Below, piece after piece: positions 29,802-38,950 of a DNA stretch of 64,000 nucleotides. The notes below the pieces were generated by a model, which did not search any database, was not told the DNA's origin, and saw nothing but the letters and a program-made list of their open reading frames with translations. Numbering within the stretch: the first letter of the stretch is position 1; each line of letters opens with the position of its first letter. This DNA comes from Phycisphaerales bacterium (GTDB lineage Bacteria > Planctomycetota > Phycisphaerae > Phycisphaerales > UBA1924): the NCBI GenBank assembly GCA_028289195.1, contig JANQQR010000022.1, positions 1 through 64,000 of the forward strand, read 5' to 3'. The position numbers and the translations under genes are program-made.

Positions 29802-30818
29802 ATGCGATTGGTGGAACGAGCAATGGGTGCGATCATCGCGTCGGCGCTGGGCGCGAGCGCGGTCGCGGGAAACCTGAACCCCCCCGCCGGTCCGGTTGCG
29901 CCGAGCCTGAAGACGCTCGACGAGGTCGAGCCCCGCGTGCCGGTCAACGCGCTCGCGGGAGACGCCGACAGCGTGCACCTGATCGACCAGCCCGGCTCGT
30001 ACTACCTGACCGCTGACGTGCAGGGCGAGATGGGCAAGCACGGGATCGAGGTCACCGCCGACGGTGTGACCATCGATCTTCGGGGCTTCTCGCTCAGCGG
30101 CGTGGACGGGTCGCTCGACGGGATCACGCTCGACGGGGGCATCTCCAACGTGCACATCCATGGGGGCTCGATCATCGGCTTCGACGAGACCGGCATCGAC
30201 GGGCTGTTCGACGGGAGCGGGAGCCTGTACGAGAACCTGACGCTGCGCGGCAACAACCAGGGCGGGATCTCGGCGTTCCGTTCCGTCGTGCGGGGCTGCG
30301 TCGCCGAGAACTCGGGCATCGGGTTCCGCGTGAACGAGTCGGTGATCGCGGGATGCGTGGTCAACTCCGCGGGTATCGGCATCGATGCGAGCTCGGGGTC
30401 GCGCGTGGTCGACTGCACCGTTCGCTTCGGGTCCACCGGCTTGCAGCTCTCATCGGGTTCTCTGGCGACGGGCAATGTGCTGGAGAACTCGTTTGCCGAG
30501 GGGATCTACGCCGACGACTTCTGCTCGATCGAGCACAACCTTGTGTGCGGCGACAACGGCGACGGGATCGTGCTGGGGGGAACGGGGACGGTTGTGGCCA
30601 ACAACGTCGTCGCGTGCGCGGCCTCGATCGGCATCGACGCCGATTCGTTCCTGCCATCCGACTGCCTGATCATCGCCAATCGCGTGTCGTCCCTGATTCA
30701 GGACCCGGTCCTGGTGGGAATTGGCAACGCGTTCGGGCCGATCATCAACGTGGGGGGCGCTGGCGATCTTTCCTTCGTGCCGGACGCGGAGCACCCGCAG
30801 GCGAATCTGGTGTACTAG
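29802..30818 (+). CDS. Secreted right-handed beta-helix protein (paralog 9)
   Basis: 338 residues in the opposite direction to paralogs 1-8. Signal peptide ending SAVAG, LNPPAGPVAPSLKTLDEVEPR-type N-terminal module, PGSYYLTAD, KHGIEV, PbH1-like coils and the tail HPQANLVY. AGGAGAG precedes the ATG at 29802, which begins MRLVERAMG. It stands alone and does not carry the leader shared by paralogs 6-8. Confidence 0.84.
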   Translation: MRLVERAMGAIIASALGASAVAGNLNPPAGPVAPSLKTLDEVEPRVPVNALAGDADSVHLIDQPGSYYLTADVQGEMGKHGIEVTADGVTIDLRGFSLSGVDGSLDGITLDGGISNVHIHGGSIIGFDETGIDGLFDGSGSLYENLTLRGNNQGGISAFRSVVRGCVAENSGIGFRVNESVIAGCVVNSAGIGIDASSGSRVVDCTVRFGSTGLQLSSGSLATGNVLENSFAEGIYADDFCSIEHNLVCGDNGDGIVLGGTGTVVANNVVACAASIGIDADSFLPSDCLIIANRVSSLIQDPVLVGIGNAFGPIINVGGAGDLSFVPDAEHPQANLVY

Positions 30819-30840
30819 CCGAGAGCAGCGAACACCGGAT

Positions 30841-31554
30841 TCACGCGGACGCGCCCGGCACTACTTCGGCGGCACGCTCTTCGACATCGCGGAGCCACCG
30901 TCGAGGGAAGATCGCCTCGACTGATACCTCCGAGTCATCGAGCCATTGGTAGCACCTAAGGAGCGGTATCCCGAGTTCGATCGTGAACCGAGCGAGCGAC
31001 GCCCAACACGGCGACTCGTCCGCGCTGCCGTCGCGCACGCGGTAGGCGGCGGCAAGAAGCTCGCGAGCTCGGACACGACGGACCTGTTGTCCCGTGCACC
31101 AGAGTCCGAACACGAACATACTCCTCCGGCACATCGCCGGGAACTCTCTTTCTGACGCCTTCGAAAGAGCCCCTGCGGACGAGAAGATCAACCCGTGCGG
31201 CGACTCCAAGGGCGCACCCGGTTCGCACCGATGGTCGAAATGCGGATCCCATTCCGGTGGGAACATCCATGCCGAGAACTTGTGACGAAGCACAGGCCGG
31301 TCGTCCTGCCAGCAGTTGTTGCCCCCCACCGCGACGAGAGCCGATCCGCGCTCGCTCGGCGCGAAGATCGCTCGCAGCGCTTTCATGCACTCGTCGTCAA
31401 TCTGCCGCAAGGATTGCGGATCCGGACTTGCACCAGGTCCATGGTGGACGCCGATGCTGAGGCCTGCGGCATCGAGGTCCGAAGCCTCCGGGCCGAGCAA
31501 GAGCACGTCGTTTGTGCCGGAGAGATCCGCCGACAGCCTGCAGACGTTGACCAT
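30841..31554 (-). CDS. Hypothetical protein downstream of the nusG cluster
   Basis: A 237-residue soluble protein whose family I do not recognise. It is rich in Trp, Cys and His (for example NNCWQDD, MFPPEWDPHFDH). The start at 31554 is the first ATG after the stand-alone KOW gene, only 38 bases past its stop, with a weak GGGGTG ahead; the frame upstream overlaps the KOW gene antisense-like and looks non-coding. Codon use is less GC-biased at third positions than in the neighbours, which may mean recent arrival. It may be co-transcribed with the KOW gene. Confidence 0.5.
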   Translation of the reverse strand: MVNVCRLSADLSGTNDVLLLGPEASDLDAAGLSIGVHHGPGASPDPQSLRQIDDECMKALRAIFAPSERGSALVAVGGNNCWQDDRPVLRHKFSAWMFPPEWDPHFDHRCEPGAPLESPHGLIFSSAGALSKASEREFPAMCRRSMFVFGLWCTGQQVRRVRARELLAAAYRVRDGSADESPCWASLARFTIELGIPLLRCYQWLDDSEVSVEAIFPRRWLRDVEERAAEVVPGASA

Positions 31555-31592
31555 CGGCGTCACCCCGCGGAGCGGGAGAGCAGGGGCTCGAG

Positions 31593-31772
31593 CTACTCGT
31601 CGCCGACCTTGTCGACCTGCCAGTCCTCGACCTCGATCTGCTTCTCTTTGCCGAAGACCTCTACGAGCACGCGGATCTGGCCCTTCTTGGGCAGCAGCAC
31701 ATCGACCACGCCCTCGTAGTCGCCGAAGGGGCCGTCGATGATCTGAACCTTGTCGCCGGGCTGAAGATCCAC
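31593..31772 (-). CDS. Stand-alone KOW-domain protein related to the NusG C-terminus
   Basis: A 59-residue frame not covered by longer open frames. It reads DLQPGDKVQIIDGPFGDYEG at the start and continues with VDVLLPKKGQIRVLVEVFGK and a WQVDKV ending. It aligns almost without gaps to the last ~57 residues of the NusG encoded 118 bases upstream (GESVVIKEGPFEGYEGTVDE and IRVLV/VRVLV, VFGK/IFGR, EIEEWQIV). AGGAG lies 9 bases before the GTG start. The KOW domain of NusG binds S10 or Rho, so a free copy could compete for or supplement those contacts. No NGN domain, which binds RNA polymerase, is present. Confidence 0.85.
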   Translation of the reverse strand: MDLQPGDKVQIIDGPFGDYEGVVDVLLPKKGQIRVLVEVFGKEKQIEVEDWQVDKVGDE

Positions 31773-31800
31773 GCGTGAGCACTCCTAGTTTGGGACAGCA

Positions 31801-31806
31801 ATACTA
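31801..31806 (-). promoter_or_regulatory. Possible -10 element for the stand-alone KOW gene
   Basis: TAGTAT on the minus strand lies in the nusG-KOW gap and would start transcription about 20-25 bases before the KOW start codon. No good -35 is seen, so transcription through from nusG remains equally likely. Confidence 0.3.
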
Positions 31807-31889
31807 GGCGCGAATCCTTGCAAATGTTCGCGCGATCGTCCGGGCGCTGGCGGACCCGGCTCGTTGATGTGGTGCGGGGCGGCGGCTCG

Positions 31890-32558
31890 TCAGGCTTCTT
31901 CGGCCTTGACGATCTGCCACTCTTCGATCTCGATGGGCGCCTGACGTCCGAAAATAGTGACGAGGACGCGCACGAGGCCCTTCTCGGGGATGAGCTCGTC
32001 GACCGTTCCCTCGTAGCCTTCGAACGGGCCTTCCTTGATGACGACGCTCTCGCCTTTTTCGAAGACGAGGCGCACGTTGGGCAGCTCTTCGGCGGGGCGC
32101 GAGTCAAGGAGCATCTTCTCGACCTCGTGGGCCTCGAGCGGCGTGGGGCGTCCGGTGGCGCCGACGAAGTCGCCGACGCCGGTCGTCTCCTTGATGAGGA
32201 AGAAGACGTCCTGGGGGATGCGCCCGTCTTCTTCGAGGCGCATCTCGACGAAGACGTAGCCCGGGTAGAGCTTGGTCTCGGTGATCTTCTGCTTGCCGCC
32301 CTTGATGGTCTTGGTCTTCTCGGTCGGCACGAGGATGCGGTTGACGAGGTGCTTGAGTCCCTCGATCTCGATCTTGCGCAGGAGCGTCTCGCGGACGCTG
32401 TCTTCCTTGTTGGAAGCGACGCGCAGGACGAACCAGTTCATGCCCTCGGTGAAGAGCTCGTCTTCGCTGGTGACCTTGTCTCCGAACTCGGTGGTGGAGA
32501 CGGGGGCGTCTTCGGCCTGTGCGACCTGGGGCTCGTTCTGTTCGTTGTAGTCGGTCAT
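31890..32558 (-). CDS. nusG: Transcription termination/antitermination factor NusG
   Basis: 222 residues. An acidic ~38-residue N-terminal extension precedes the NGN domain (WFVLRVASNKEDSV, LYPGYVFVEM), which rides on RNA polymerase. The KOW domain at the C-terminus (GPFEGYEGTVDE, EEWQIVKAEEA) contacts S10 or Rho. E. coli NusG is 181 residues; the extra length lies at the N-terminus and in an inserted loop (TKTIKGGKQKITE) typical of many phyla. The ATG at 32558 has CGGAG upstream; an earlier in-frame ATG would overlap secE. It lies 31 bases after secE. Confidence 0.96.
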   Translation of the reverse strand: MTDYNEQNEPQVAQAEDAPVSTTEFGDKVTSEDELFTEGMNWFVLRVASNKEDSVRETLLRKIEIEGLKHLVNRILVPTEKTKTIKGGKQKITETKLYPGYVFVEMRLEEDGRIPQDVFFLIKETTGVGDFVGATGRPTPLEAHEVEKMLLDSRPAEELPNVRLVFEKGESVVIKEGPFEGYEGTVDELIPEKGLVRVLVTIFGRQAPIEIEEWQIVKAEEA

Positions 32559-32589
32559 TGGATCGCGTGGCTCCGTTGCCGGGGCGTGA

Positions 32590-33024
32590 TCAGGCGCCGG
32601 CATCGAGGATGCCGATGCCCTTGAAGAAGGTCGAGAACACGAGGTCGACCAGCAGCAGCACGAGGGCGAGGAACAGGCTCACGCCGATCACGACCCACGT
32701 CGAGCCCATGACCTCCTTGCGGCTGGACCAGTTGACCTTCTTCATCTCGCCCTCGGTGGCGATGAAGAACTCCCCGGTGCCGGCCTTGGAGTAGGCGATC
32801 CAGTAGGAGAGCACCGCGCCGACGAAGACGAGGGCGATGAGCGAGGACCAGCCCCAGATGAGGGCGGGGTCGGTGCCGGTCGCGCCCTCGGGGCGCGCGA
32901 AGCTGATGGCTTCGACCTGGTTCTTCACCCAGGAGCCGCCCCATGCGAACATGAGGAGCAGGCCGAGGAAGGTCATCAGCCTCGTCCAGTAGCCCTGTCC
33001 CTGCTTGTAGATTCCGAATGCCAT
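32590..33024 (-). CDS. secE: Preprotein translocase subunit SecE
   Basis: 144 residues. The C-terminal part has the SecE signature: an amphipathic helix (EGEMKKVNWSSRKEVMGST) followed by a transmembrane helix (WVVIGVSLFLALVLLLVDL). Two additional helices near the N-terminus (about residues 15-33 and 60-78) make it a three-helix form like E. coli rather than the single-helix form. It clamps SecY in the inner membrane. AGGAG precedes the ATG. It lies between tRNA-Trp and nusG, the classic order. Confidence 0.95.
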   Translation of the reverse strand: MAFGIYKQGQGYWTRLMTFLGLLLMFAWGGSWVKNQVEAISFARPEGATGTDPALIWGWSSLIALVFVGAVLSYWIAYSKAGTGEFFIATEGEMKKVNWSSRKEVMGSTWVVIGVSLFLALVLLLVDLVFSTFFKGIGILDAGA

Positions 33025-33088
33025 CGTTTGGCTGGCTCCTAGGGGGCTGCGTCGACCGGACCGGGACGATCCGGCTCGCGAAGGGGAA

Positions 33089-33161
<73 letters not shown>

Positions 33162-33264
33162 AAGTGGCTCCGCGCCTCTGCGCGGGCTGAGAAGGCAGTA
33201 GAGCGCCGCGGGGGTCGGCCCCCGGGCTTGGTAGACGGGAACACCCGCTCGGTGAGAGCCGGCG

Positions 33265-33447
33265 TTACTTCCTCTTGATCTTATGCATGGTGTGGCGGCG
33301 CAGGCGGGGGCAGTACTTGCTGAGGCCCTCCTTGAGGCCCTCGGGCAGGCCGCCCTTGGTGTTCACCGAGGTGCGATAGTTGAGGTCGCCGGTCTCGGTG
33401 CACTGGAGCCACACGTACTCTCGCGCATCAGCTTTCTTCTTGGCCAT
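33265..33447 (-). CDS. rpmG: 50S ribosomal protein L33
   Basis: 60 residues matching L33: basic N-terminus, LQCTETGDLNYRTSVN and a C-terminal KYCPRLRRHTMHKIKRK-type tail. The usual zinc pair motif CxxC...CxxC is reduced: there is a single Cys at each site, so this is a zinc-independent (C-minus) form. It lies between tuf and tRNA-Trp and is probably part of the same transcript. Confidence 0.95.
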   Translation of the reverse strand: MAKKKADAREYVWLQCTETGDLNYRTSVNTKGGLPEGLKEGLSKYCPRLRRHTMHKIKRK

Positions 33448-33555
33448 CGGTCTGTCCGTCCCTGCGCGGGGCTCTCATGCCGGCGTGGGTTGCCGGGGCT
33501 TGCGAGAGCGGGTGCGTCTTGGTCGTTGTCGGTCGTTCCTGTTTCCGAAAGCCCT

Positions 33556-33575
33556 CGGGCGCCTTGCGGCGCCCG
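33556..33575 (-). terminator. Hairpin between tuf and rpmG
   Basis: A perfect 8-bp stem (CGGGCGCC) with a GCAA tetraloop on the minus strand lies 35 bases after the tuf stop. It is followed by GAGGGCTTTC, so it could attenuate transcription into rpmG or stabilise the tuf mRNA. Confidence 0.45.
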
Positions 33576-33609
33576 GGGGTGAAGATTCAGTCGTTTCCGC
33601 CGGGGCGTG

Positions 33610-34815
<1,206 letters not shown>

Positions 34816-35256
34816 CTTGCGAAACCTCCGCCGGACGGTTGCTCGGGGTTTGCTCGATCGATTCGAGCTCGCCCGTTGCCGACCGGCCCCGGCTCAATCC
34901 GGTTGATTCGAACTGTGCCCCGCGGGCGCGGGCCACTACTCCTGACCAGGCCCCGGCGCGCGTCGTTTGGAAGACGCAACCAACGCCGAGACACCCAATT
35001 TGAACTGCCGGACGGGCCCGTGGGGCTCGCTCGGCCTCTTGCAACAACACTCGGCCGACGGGCCCTGCCCGGGCCGAGTGCACTGAAAAGCTCGATTGTC
35101 GTCGCTCCACCAGCGACACCCGCTTCGCCCCCCGGATCCGGTTCACGCACCTGCCCAGCGGGTGGCGGGCGGAGCCGAACATTGTGCCCGAAATCGCCTT
35201 CGGACGCCAGCGAGCCCGGCCCTGAGGGCCGACCGGCGGGCGCCAGAGGGGGTCAA
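34816..35256 (-). other. Region between tRNA-Thr and tuf
   Basis: 441 bases without a gene. In many bacteria tRNA-Tyr and tRNA-Gly also occur near here, but I find no other tRNA. It contains a large hairpin (35050-35082) and the tuf leader with its ribosome site. No convincing separate promoter for tuf was found, so tuf is probably read from the tRNA-Thr promoter. Confidence 0.5.
35050..35082 (-). terminator. Long hairpin between tRNA-Thr and tuf
   Basis: A perfect 9-bp outer stem (CACTCGGCC with GGCCGAGTG) encloses an inner 5-bp stem (CGGGC with GCCCG). TTGTTGC follows on the minus strand. It may terminate part of the tRNA-Thr transcription or be a processing site releasing the tRNA from the tuf mRNA. 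Confidence 0.45.
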
Positions 35257-35328
35257 AGCCACCGATGGGACTTGAACCCATGACCTCACCCTTACCAAGG
35301 GTGTGCTCTACCACTGAGCTACGGTGGC
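35257..35328 (-). tRNA. trnT: tRNA-Thr (anticodon GGT)
   Basis: 72 nt with acceptor stem GCCACCG/CGGTGGC, D-arm GCTCAGTGGTAGAGC, anticodon loop TTGGTAA giving GGT, and T-arm GGGTTCAAGTCCC. CCA is not encoded. It sits upstream of tuf as in many bacteria. Confidence 0.96.
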
Positions 35329-35635
35329 GCGACCGGTCCCTGGGGGCTCCCAGGGGGGTGCGCAGCCCGAGCGCTGTCGCTCCGTGGGCAGGGCGGAGAC
35401 TGTACTCATCCTGCCGGGGGCGGGCAAGGGCTTGGGGACCCCGAAACCCCCTCGCGTGCGCCCCTGCCGAACGTGCCGGGGAGGCGAGGGGTGCGGGGGG
35501 TGCGGGGAGTGCCGGGGGGCAGCGGCGATCGGGCCTTATCGGCGCTGGAGGGCGCCGGTGCGCGGGCCGACCTCACTAGGGAGAGGCCCGGGCCGCCGGC
35601 CCGGCGCTCGACGCCCATTCTCGGAGGGTCCCGCC
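35329..35635. other. Divergent region between tRNA-Thr and the lipoprotein gene
   Basis: 307 bases without a gene. It holds the tRNA-Thr/tuf promoter on the minus strand (35399-35427), GC-rich inverted repeats around 35588-35606, and the ribosome site of the lipoprotein gene (CGGAGGG at 35622-35628). No clear plus-strand promoter is visible. Confidence 0.45.
35399..35427 (-). promoter_or_regulatory. Promoter of the tRNA-Thr/tuf transcription unit
   Basis: On the minus strand TTGCCC (35422-35427) and TACAGT (35399-35404) are separated by exactly 17 bases; the start would fall near 35392, about 64 bases before the tRNA. The -10 has the same TACxxT form as the 23S promoter. Confidence 0.6.
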
Positions 35636-36397
35636 ATGCCCGCTCGCTCTGCCTGCACGCTCTCGCTGCTCGGCGCCGCCTCGCTCCTCGTGGGCTGCGG
35701 CACGAAGATCCATCACACGCCCCGCGAGTACTTCCAGGCCGGCGCGCCGCTGCCGATCGAGGTCGACGTCGACGGAGTCGGCGACGCGCCGGTGACCGGC
35801 GTCGTGCGCTTCCGCGTGGAGCGTCAGTACCAGTTCGGCACGATGGAGATGAACCCGCGCGCCGACCAGCTCTACGTGATGCTGCCGACCGAGTCGCTCG
35901 AGCCGGGCACGCTGATCGAGTACTACTTCGACGTTGCCGCGGGTGAAGAGCTGCTCGGGCTCGGATCGCCGGGTCGCCCGTTCGAGACGACGCTGCTTGA
36001 TCGCACGTCGATGATGCTCAACGAACTGCGCACGCGCGCGCTGGCGACGAACGACCTGAACGCGGTCGACATCGTGTTCGATGCGCACGGCGCGCCGGTC
36101 GAGGCGCCGGTCATCGAGTACTCGCTGCCGAACGTTCCCGGTGTTGCGAGCGCCGAGATGAACCCTGCCGGATCGGGCAGCTTCCGCCTGCGTGTCCCGG
36201 CGGAATCGGTGATCGCGGGCACGTGGCGCTACGCCGTGGTCTTTGGTCTCGAGGGTCAGACGTACCGCGTGCCCGAGAACGGGTTCGCGACGTTCGACGT
36301 CGCGCGCGCGGAGCGTGATCCGCAGGAGCAGCACGCCCGCAGCCCCCTGGACGGCGTGGTCGACCAGGACCGGATGACCGACGCCGGCGGGAACTGA
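35636..36397 (+). CDS. Lipoprotein, unknown function
   Basis: 253 residues. The N-terminus has a signal peptide with lipobox LLVGC, so Cys near residue 21 should be lipidated. The mature part is beta-rich, with two regions resembling Ig-like or Greek-key halves (VTGVVRFRVERQYQF; GTWRYAVVFGLEGQTYRVP). CGGAGGG supports the ATG. I recognise no family. It starts a short plus-strand stretch before paralogs 10 and 11. Confidence 0.75.
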   Translation: MPARSACTLSLLGAASLLVGCGTKIHHTPREYFQAGAPLPIEVDVDGVGDAPVTGVVRFRVERQYQFGTMEMNPRADQLYVMLPTESLEPGTLIEYYFDVAAGEELLGLGSPGRPFETTLLDRTSMMLNELRTRALATNDLNAVDIVFDAHGAPVEAPVIEYSLPNVPGVASAEMNPAGSGSFRLRVPAESVIAGTWRYAVVFGLEGQTYRVPENGFATFDVARAERDPQEQHARSPLDGVVDQDRMTDAGGN

Positions 36398-36524
36398 TCC
36401 ACGGGCTCGGCTCTCACCGTCTAAATCCTGATCAACACATGTTTTGTGCGCGTCCTCGCCTGAACTGAGCTTCGGGCCAATTCGTGGCAAGAGTGTTGGC
36501 ACACGGGCATCTGTCCGGCACACT

Positions 36525-36550
36525 TTGGGTGTCCGAGGAATGACACCCAA
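36525..36550 (+). promoter_or_regulatory. Leader hairpin abutting the Shine-Dalgarno of paralog 10
   Basis: A perfect 8-bp stem (TTGGGTGT with ACACCCAA, 10-base loop) ends directly against GGGAGGAG. The region upstream is similar in sequence to that of paralog 11 (GGCACACTT). It may stabilise the mRNA 5' end or expose the ribosome site. Confidence 0.5.
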
Positions 36551-36564
36551 GGGAGGAGCCCCTG

Positions 36565-37590
36565 ATGCTCGAATCTCGCAGGATCGGAGTTGTTGTGGCG
36601 GTCGGTTCGCTCGCGTTGAGCGCGAGCGCGGTGTTCGGCGGCGACCTCGCGCCGCCCGCCGGGCCGGTGACGCCGACGATGAAGGACCTCGACGATGTCG
36701 AGCCTCGCACAGCGATCAACTCGACCAACACACCGGGCGACGCGGATTCCGTCTTCCGAATCACGCAGCCGGGGTCGTACTACCTCACGGGCAACGTCGT
36801 CGGCCCCGCGGGGTCTCACGGGATCGAGATCGACTCCGATCAGGTGACGCTCGATCTCAACGGGTTCCGGGTATTCGGCAACCCGGGATCGCTGGACGGC
36901 GTCAACTTCCTCGGGCGGGACGATGTGATCATCCGGAACGGCACGATCCACGAGTGGGACGGCGACGGGATCAACGGGAACGGTGCGATTGGCGGCCTCA
37001 TCGAAGACGTCGTCGTGAGCCGGGTAGGCGGGGTGGCGATCCGGCTCGAATTCAGCTTCGTGGTTTCCAACTGCGTGATCTCTGAGTGCATCAACGGCGC
37101 AATAGACGTCAATTGCTGTGTCCTCGTCCATGGGTGCCAGTTTGGCACCAGCGGGATCAGCGCCAACCAGTTCGCGATCTTTGCGAATCAGAACGTGACG
37201 GTTCGGGGGTGCACGTTCAACAACTGCGGGAGCTTCGGCGGCGCAGTGATCTCGATCGGCAATGAAGGGGTGGTCGCGAACAACACGATCTCGTTCTGCT
37301 CGGGCGACGGGATCCTCACGGGGAGCGAGAGCCTTATCACGGGCAACCTCGTGGATGCGTCGCAGAACGGGATCGAGGTGAACGGCAACAACAACCGGGT
37401 GGAGGGCAACCACGTCAAGGAATGCGACTTCGGGTATCTCGTCACGGGCACGGCCAACCTGGTGATCCGCAACTACGCGACGGACAACACGACCGAGTAC
37501 AGCATCGGCGCCGGGAACATGTTCGGGCCGATCGTGACGATCGCGAACATCGGCGTGAGCAACAACCCGCACGCGAACTATCAGTTCTGA
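36565..37590 (+). CDS. Secreted right-handed beta-helix protein (paralog 10)
   Basis: 341 residues. Signal peptide (LALSASAVFGG), LAPPAGPVTPTMKDLDDVEPR-type N-terminal module, NTPGDADSVF, PGSYYLTGN, and short coils with VNCCVLVHGC and CTFNNC cysteines; tail NPHANYQF. GGGAGGAG precedes the ATG. It forms a close pair with paralog 11, about 316 bases downstream, and the two share the N-terminal TMKDL variant. Confidence 0.85.
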   Translation: MLESRRIGVVVAVGSLALSASAVFGGDLAPPAGPVTPTMKDLDDVEPRTAINSTNTPGDADSVFRITQPGSYYLTGNVVGPAGSHGIEIDSDQVTLDLNGFRVFGNPGSLDGVNFLGRDDVIIRNGTIHEWDGDGINGNGAIGGLIEDVVVSRVGGVAIRLEFSFVVSNCVISECINGAIDVNCCVLVHGCQFGTSGISANQFAIFANQNVTVRGCTFNNCGSFGGAVISIGNEGVVANNTISFCSGDGILTGSESLITGNLVDASQNGIEVNGNNNRVEGNHVKECDFGYLVTGTANLVIRNYATDNTTEYSIGAGNMFGPIVTIANIGVSNNPHANYQF

Positions 37591-37906
37591 CGAGGGGCTC
37601 CCCGGCGCGTGATTCTCCTCGACGATCGCCTGCTTCGCGGGGCCGTGGTCGGCACGGAAGTCGATGGAGTTTGGCCCGGGCGTGGTGATGTCGGGCGCCC
37701 GTGGGCGGCGTGGCGGACGCCGACAGGGAACTGACGCCGAACGGGTAGACTGCGCTTAATTCGTGTGCAGGACTGTAGTTGCGCTGGTGCTCCCATTGTG
37801 TGTGCCCGTTCAATTGCCAATCTGTCACGAGGCTCGTTGCCCGGCGCCATGCGTCGGGCACACTTGGGGTGTTCTGCGATCTCGAACCCAAAGGGAGGAG
37901 CCTCGG
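37591..37906 (+). other. Intergenic region between paralogs 10 and 11
   Basis: 316 bases with no gene. The last ~100 resemble the upstream region of paralog 10 (shared GGCACACTT, GGGTGT, ACCCAA and GGGAGGAGCC). TAGACT at about 37746 is a possible -10 for paralog 11. No terminator with a U-tract follows paralog 10. Confidence 0.45.
37864..37891 (+). promoter_or_regulatory. Leader hairpin abutting the Shine-Dalgarno of paralog 11
   Basis: TTGGG pairs with CCCAA, with an additional GTTC/GAAC stem inside, ending one base before GGGAGGAG. It occupies the same position as the hairpin of paralog 10 although the loop differs. Confidence 0.45.
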
Positions 37907-38917
37907 ATGAACAACGCACGCCGGATCGGGACTGTTGGTGCGCTCTCGTCTTTTGCGCTGTGTGCGAGTGTCGCGCTCGGCGGGAGCCTCGCCCCGCCCG
38001 CGGGGCCGGTGACGCCGACGATGAAGGACCTGGTTGCCGTCGAGCCTCGCACGGAGATCAACGCCACCAACACGCCGGGTGATGCGAACTCGGTGTTCAA
38101 GATCACGCAGCCCGGGTCGTACTACCTCTCGGGCAACGTGGTCGGGCCTTCGGGTTTCCACGGGATCGAGATCTTGAACGCACGTGGTGTGACAATCGAC
38201 CTGAATGGCTTCACGCTGATCGGCGAGGCCGGATCGCTGAGCGGGATCACAGGGGGAGGTGCCAACCTGTTGATCAGGAACGGTCATATCCGGGACTGGG
38301 ATGAGCACGGCATCGATGTTTCCGCCTCCGTGCGCGGCGGGGTCATCGAGCAAGTCAACATCATCGGCATCCCGAACTTCGGGATCCACTTCCCGTTTGC
38401 CGGTCTCATCCGGGAGTGCACCATCAATCAATGCACCGGAGGGGGCATCTTCACGGACTGCTGCGTGATGGTGCGGGACTGCCAGTTCGGCGAGATCTCG
38501 GGAGGGCTCGGGATCGCGTCGGTCCAGAATGTCGTTGTGCTCGATTGCATTTTCAACAACTGCAACGCTGGCGGGATCGATGCCGGCTTCGACGGACTCG
38601 TCGCGCAATGCACCATTACGTTCTCGGGGAATGATGGCATCGTCGCCAAGGGCAACTACCTCATCCGCAACAACAAGGTCGATGCGGGGGGCACCGGCAT
38701 CCTGGTGGACGGCTCGAACAATCGCGTCGAAGGGAATCTCGTGACCGGCAACGTTGTCGGGTTCGACGTGAACGGGTCGGGCAACGTCGTCGTCCGCAAC
38801 TTTGCGGGCAACAACAGCATCGAGTACTCCGTCGCAGGCGGGAACCTGGTCGGTCCCATCGTGACGAGCGCGACAATCGGCGCCGCGACGAACCCGTTCG
38901 CGAATCTGCAGAACTGA
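37907..38917 (+). CDS. Secreted right-handed beta-helix protein (paralog 11)
   Basis: 336 residues. Signal peptide (ALCASVALGG), LAPPAGPVTPTMKDLVAVEPR-type module, NTPGDANSVF, PGSYYLSGN, coils with TDCCVMVRDC and CIFNNC, and the tail NPFANLQN. GGGAGGAG lies ahead of the ATG at 37907; the frame upstream is open but unsupported. Close paralog of the preceding beta-helix gene. Confidence 0.85.
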   Translation: MNNARRIGTVGALSSFALCASVALGGSLAPPAGPVTPTMKDLVAVEPRTEINATNTPGDANSVFKITQPGSYYLSGNVVGPSGFHGIEILNARGVTIDLNGFTLIGEAGSLSGITGGGANLLIRNGHIRDWDEHGIDVSASVRGGVIEQVNIIGIPNFGIHFPFAGLIRECTINQCTGGGIFTDCCVMVRDCQFGEISGGLGIASVQNVVVLDCIFNNCNAGGIDAGFDGLVAQCTITFSGNDGIVAKGNYLIRNNKVDAGGTGILVDGSNNRVEGNLVTGNVVGFDVNGSGNVVVRNFAGNNSIEYSVAGGNLVGPIVTSATIGAATNPFANLQN

Positions 38918-38950
38918 GCCCGACCGCGCCCACCCGGTTACGCTCGTGGC

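Noticed and set aside
34895..34915. tRNA-like TTCGAA between tuf and tRNA-Thr
   Set aside because: The flanking bases cannot form a T-stem or acceptor stem, so it is not a tRNA.
36484..36520. Sigma-54 promoter before paralog 10 (TGGCAAGAGTG, TTGGCACACGG)
   Set aside because: The 10-base GG/GC spacing is not met in either position.
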